DNA of 64,000 bases, taken from positions 1 through 64,000 of the forward strand of contig CAVYPD010000041.1 of the NCBI GenBank assembly GCA_963770275.1, in the 5' to 3' direction. The notes under the pieces were generated by a model. The model ran no database searches and was not told the origin of the DNA. It saw only the letters and a list, made by a program, of their open reading frames with translations. The DNA is from Roseiarcus sp963770275. Its GTDB lineage: Bacteria > Pseudomonadota > Alphaproteobacteria > Rhizobiales > Beijerinckiaceae. Position 1 is the first letter of the stretch; each line of letters opens with the position of its first letter. The position numbers and the translations under genes are program-made. Below are positions 63,230 to 64,000 of this stretch, in pieces.

Positions 63230-63972
63230 ACCACGCCTCCGCCCAGATAAGCCTCAATCACGCGCGGATCGGCCATCACGCTTTGCGGCGGTCCGTCGGC
63301 GATGATGCGTCCCGCATCCATGCACACAAGGCGCTCCGCGACCTTAAGCAGGATGTGCACGATGTGCTCGATCCAGACGATCGCGATCTCGCGGGCTTTC
63401 AGTTCGAGGATGATGTCGACGAGCTCGTTCGCCTCTGCGTCCGTCAATCCGCCGCCGATTTCGTCCAAGAGCAGCACGGCGGGATTTGTGGCGAGCGCGC
63501 GGGCGAGTTCGAGCCGCTTTCGATCGATGAGTCCGAGCGTCTCCGCGCGCCGGTTGGCGACGGCCGTCATGCCGGTCAGCGCAAGCGATTCAATTGTCGC
63601 CTCGTAGGCGCGTTCCCGCTCGAGCCCACCGCCATGCGCGGCGGCGGTGAAGACATTCTCGAACACCGTCATGCCGCTGAAGGGTCTTGGAATTTGGTGT
63701 GTGCGCGCGAGCCCTCGCCGGCATCGCTCCGCCGTCGATGCCAGGGTCACGTCTTCGCCGAGAAAGCGCACCCGTCCGCTGGTTGGCGCATGTGCGCCGA
63801 CCAGCAGGCTAAGCAAAGTTGTCTTTCCGGCGCCGTTCGGCCCGACGATGCCCAAAGCTTCGCCGGCGCCGACCGAAAAGTCGACCCCGTCGAGCACCAG
63901 GAGCGCGCCGAAGCTTTTGGTCAGGCCTTCCCCCTCGAGCAGAAGGCCGTCGGCTCGCGCGCCGGAGGTCAC
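63226..63972 (-). CDS. Branched-chain-type ABC transporter ATPase (LivG)
   Basis: A 248-residue ATPase with Walker A GPNGAGKTTLLSLLVGAH and the LivG-type RTHQIPRPFSGMTVFENVFTAAAHGG. LGLIDRKRLELARALATNPAVLLLDEIGGGLTDAEANELVDII includes Walker B; the canonical LSGGQ is replaced by LGLIDRK, as in many LivG-like proteins. The start is GTG 63972, overlapping an upstream stop (GTGA). The first gene of the operon lies beyond the window, probably the binding protein. Confidence 0.9.
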   Translation of the reverse strand: MTSGARADGLLLEGEGLTKSFGALLVLDGVDFSVGAGEALGIVGPNGAGKTTLLSLLVGAHAPTSGRVRFLGEDVTLASTAERCRRGLARTHQIPRPFSGMTVFENVFTAAAHGGGLERERAYEATIESLALTGMTAVANRRAETLGLIDRKRLELARALATNPAVLLLDEIGGGLTDAEANELVDIILELKAREIAIVWIEHIVHILLKVAERLVCMDAGRIIADGPPQSVMADPRVIEAYLGGGVV

Positions 63973-64000
63973 GCGTGCGCCACCGTCAGCTGTTGAACGG
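63969..64000 (-). CDS. Fragment of an upstream gene ending at the LivG start
   Basis: A reading frame entering from the right edge ends QQLTVAHA with a stop that overlaps the LivG GTG in GTGA, the overlap used throughout this operon. Too short to identify; likely the last codons of another gene of the same operon (possibly the binding protein or an enzyme). Confidence 0.3.
   Translation of the reverse strand, partial: VQQLTVAHA

Overview
The window is GC-rich, dense and strongly alphaproteobacterial. It looks like a member of the Hyphomicrobiales (rhizobia, Bradyrhizobium or Beijerinckiaceae-like). The evidence is an Aap-type general amino-acid transporter, a D-psicose epimerase almost identical to the Agrobacterium enzyme over many blocks, several sugar ABC operons with LacI-type regulators, a ParB-methyltransferase/DUF5681 mobile remnant typical of this order, and CobS, DUF1289 and aspartic-protease housekeeping genes. 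I saw no rRNA, convincing tRNA, CRISPR array or intact transposase.

Layout. 0.4-9.6 kb is a heme/flavin redox cluster: a small conserved protein, a membrane-hairpin protein, a DyP-type peroxidase, a catalase-family protein on the opposite strand, an exported cytochrome c with two CxxCH sites and a frameshifted GMC oxidoreductase. 9.6-10.7 kb holds a decayed Kup potassium transporter. 10.7-15.9 kb carries a GT2 glycosyltransferase converging on a tightly overlapping operon (catalase with a large internal deletion, acyl-CoA dehydrogenase, PIG-L deacetylase, NodS-like methyltransferase). 16-18.5 kb is a mobile-element remnant (DUF5681 x2, ParB-DNA methyltransferase) next to an RraA-like gene. 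18.7-22.2 kb is aapJQM without aapP. 22.4-23.6 kb is gene debris (cyclase/ATPase-TPR and nitrilase fragments). 24-27.8 kb is a three-subunit molybdenum aldehyde/xanthine dehydrogenase with about seven frameshifts.

28.5-36.5 kb is bounded by a pair of related ~120-bp inverted repeats that contain hairpins. Between them lie an orphan pyrB, a small PEP-CTERM-like ORF and a complete D-psicose/allulose-type uptake and epimerisation operon. 37-43 kb is ordinary chromosome: alpha/beta hydrolase, DusA, clan AA aspartic protease, DUF1289, CobS, DUF1772-like protein, and a fluoride riboswitch followed by crcB and a DUF190 gene.

43.5-60 kb is an arabinan/hemicellulose utilisation region. It contains GH127, GH2 and GH51 enzymes, two CUT1-type ABC systems (only one has its own ATPase), a LacI regulator and an unusual ArsR-type regulator with a large C-terminal domain. 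59.8-64 kb is a coniferyl-alcohol-dehydrogenase-like SDR in an overlapping operon with a LivGFHM-type ABC transporter, suggesting uptake of lignin-derived aromatics. The two neighbouring systems together read as a plant-cell-wall degradation zone.

An important caveat is that many genes (GMC, PIG-L, ParB-methyltransferase, the Mo-enzyme operon, GH2, two permeases, GH51) are interrupted by single-base frameshifts while their protein sequence stays well conserved on both sides. Some of these may be sequencing indels rather than true pseudogenes. The Kup, cyclase and nitrilase remnants look truly decayed.
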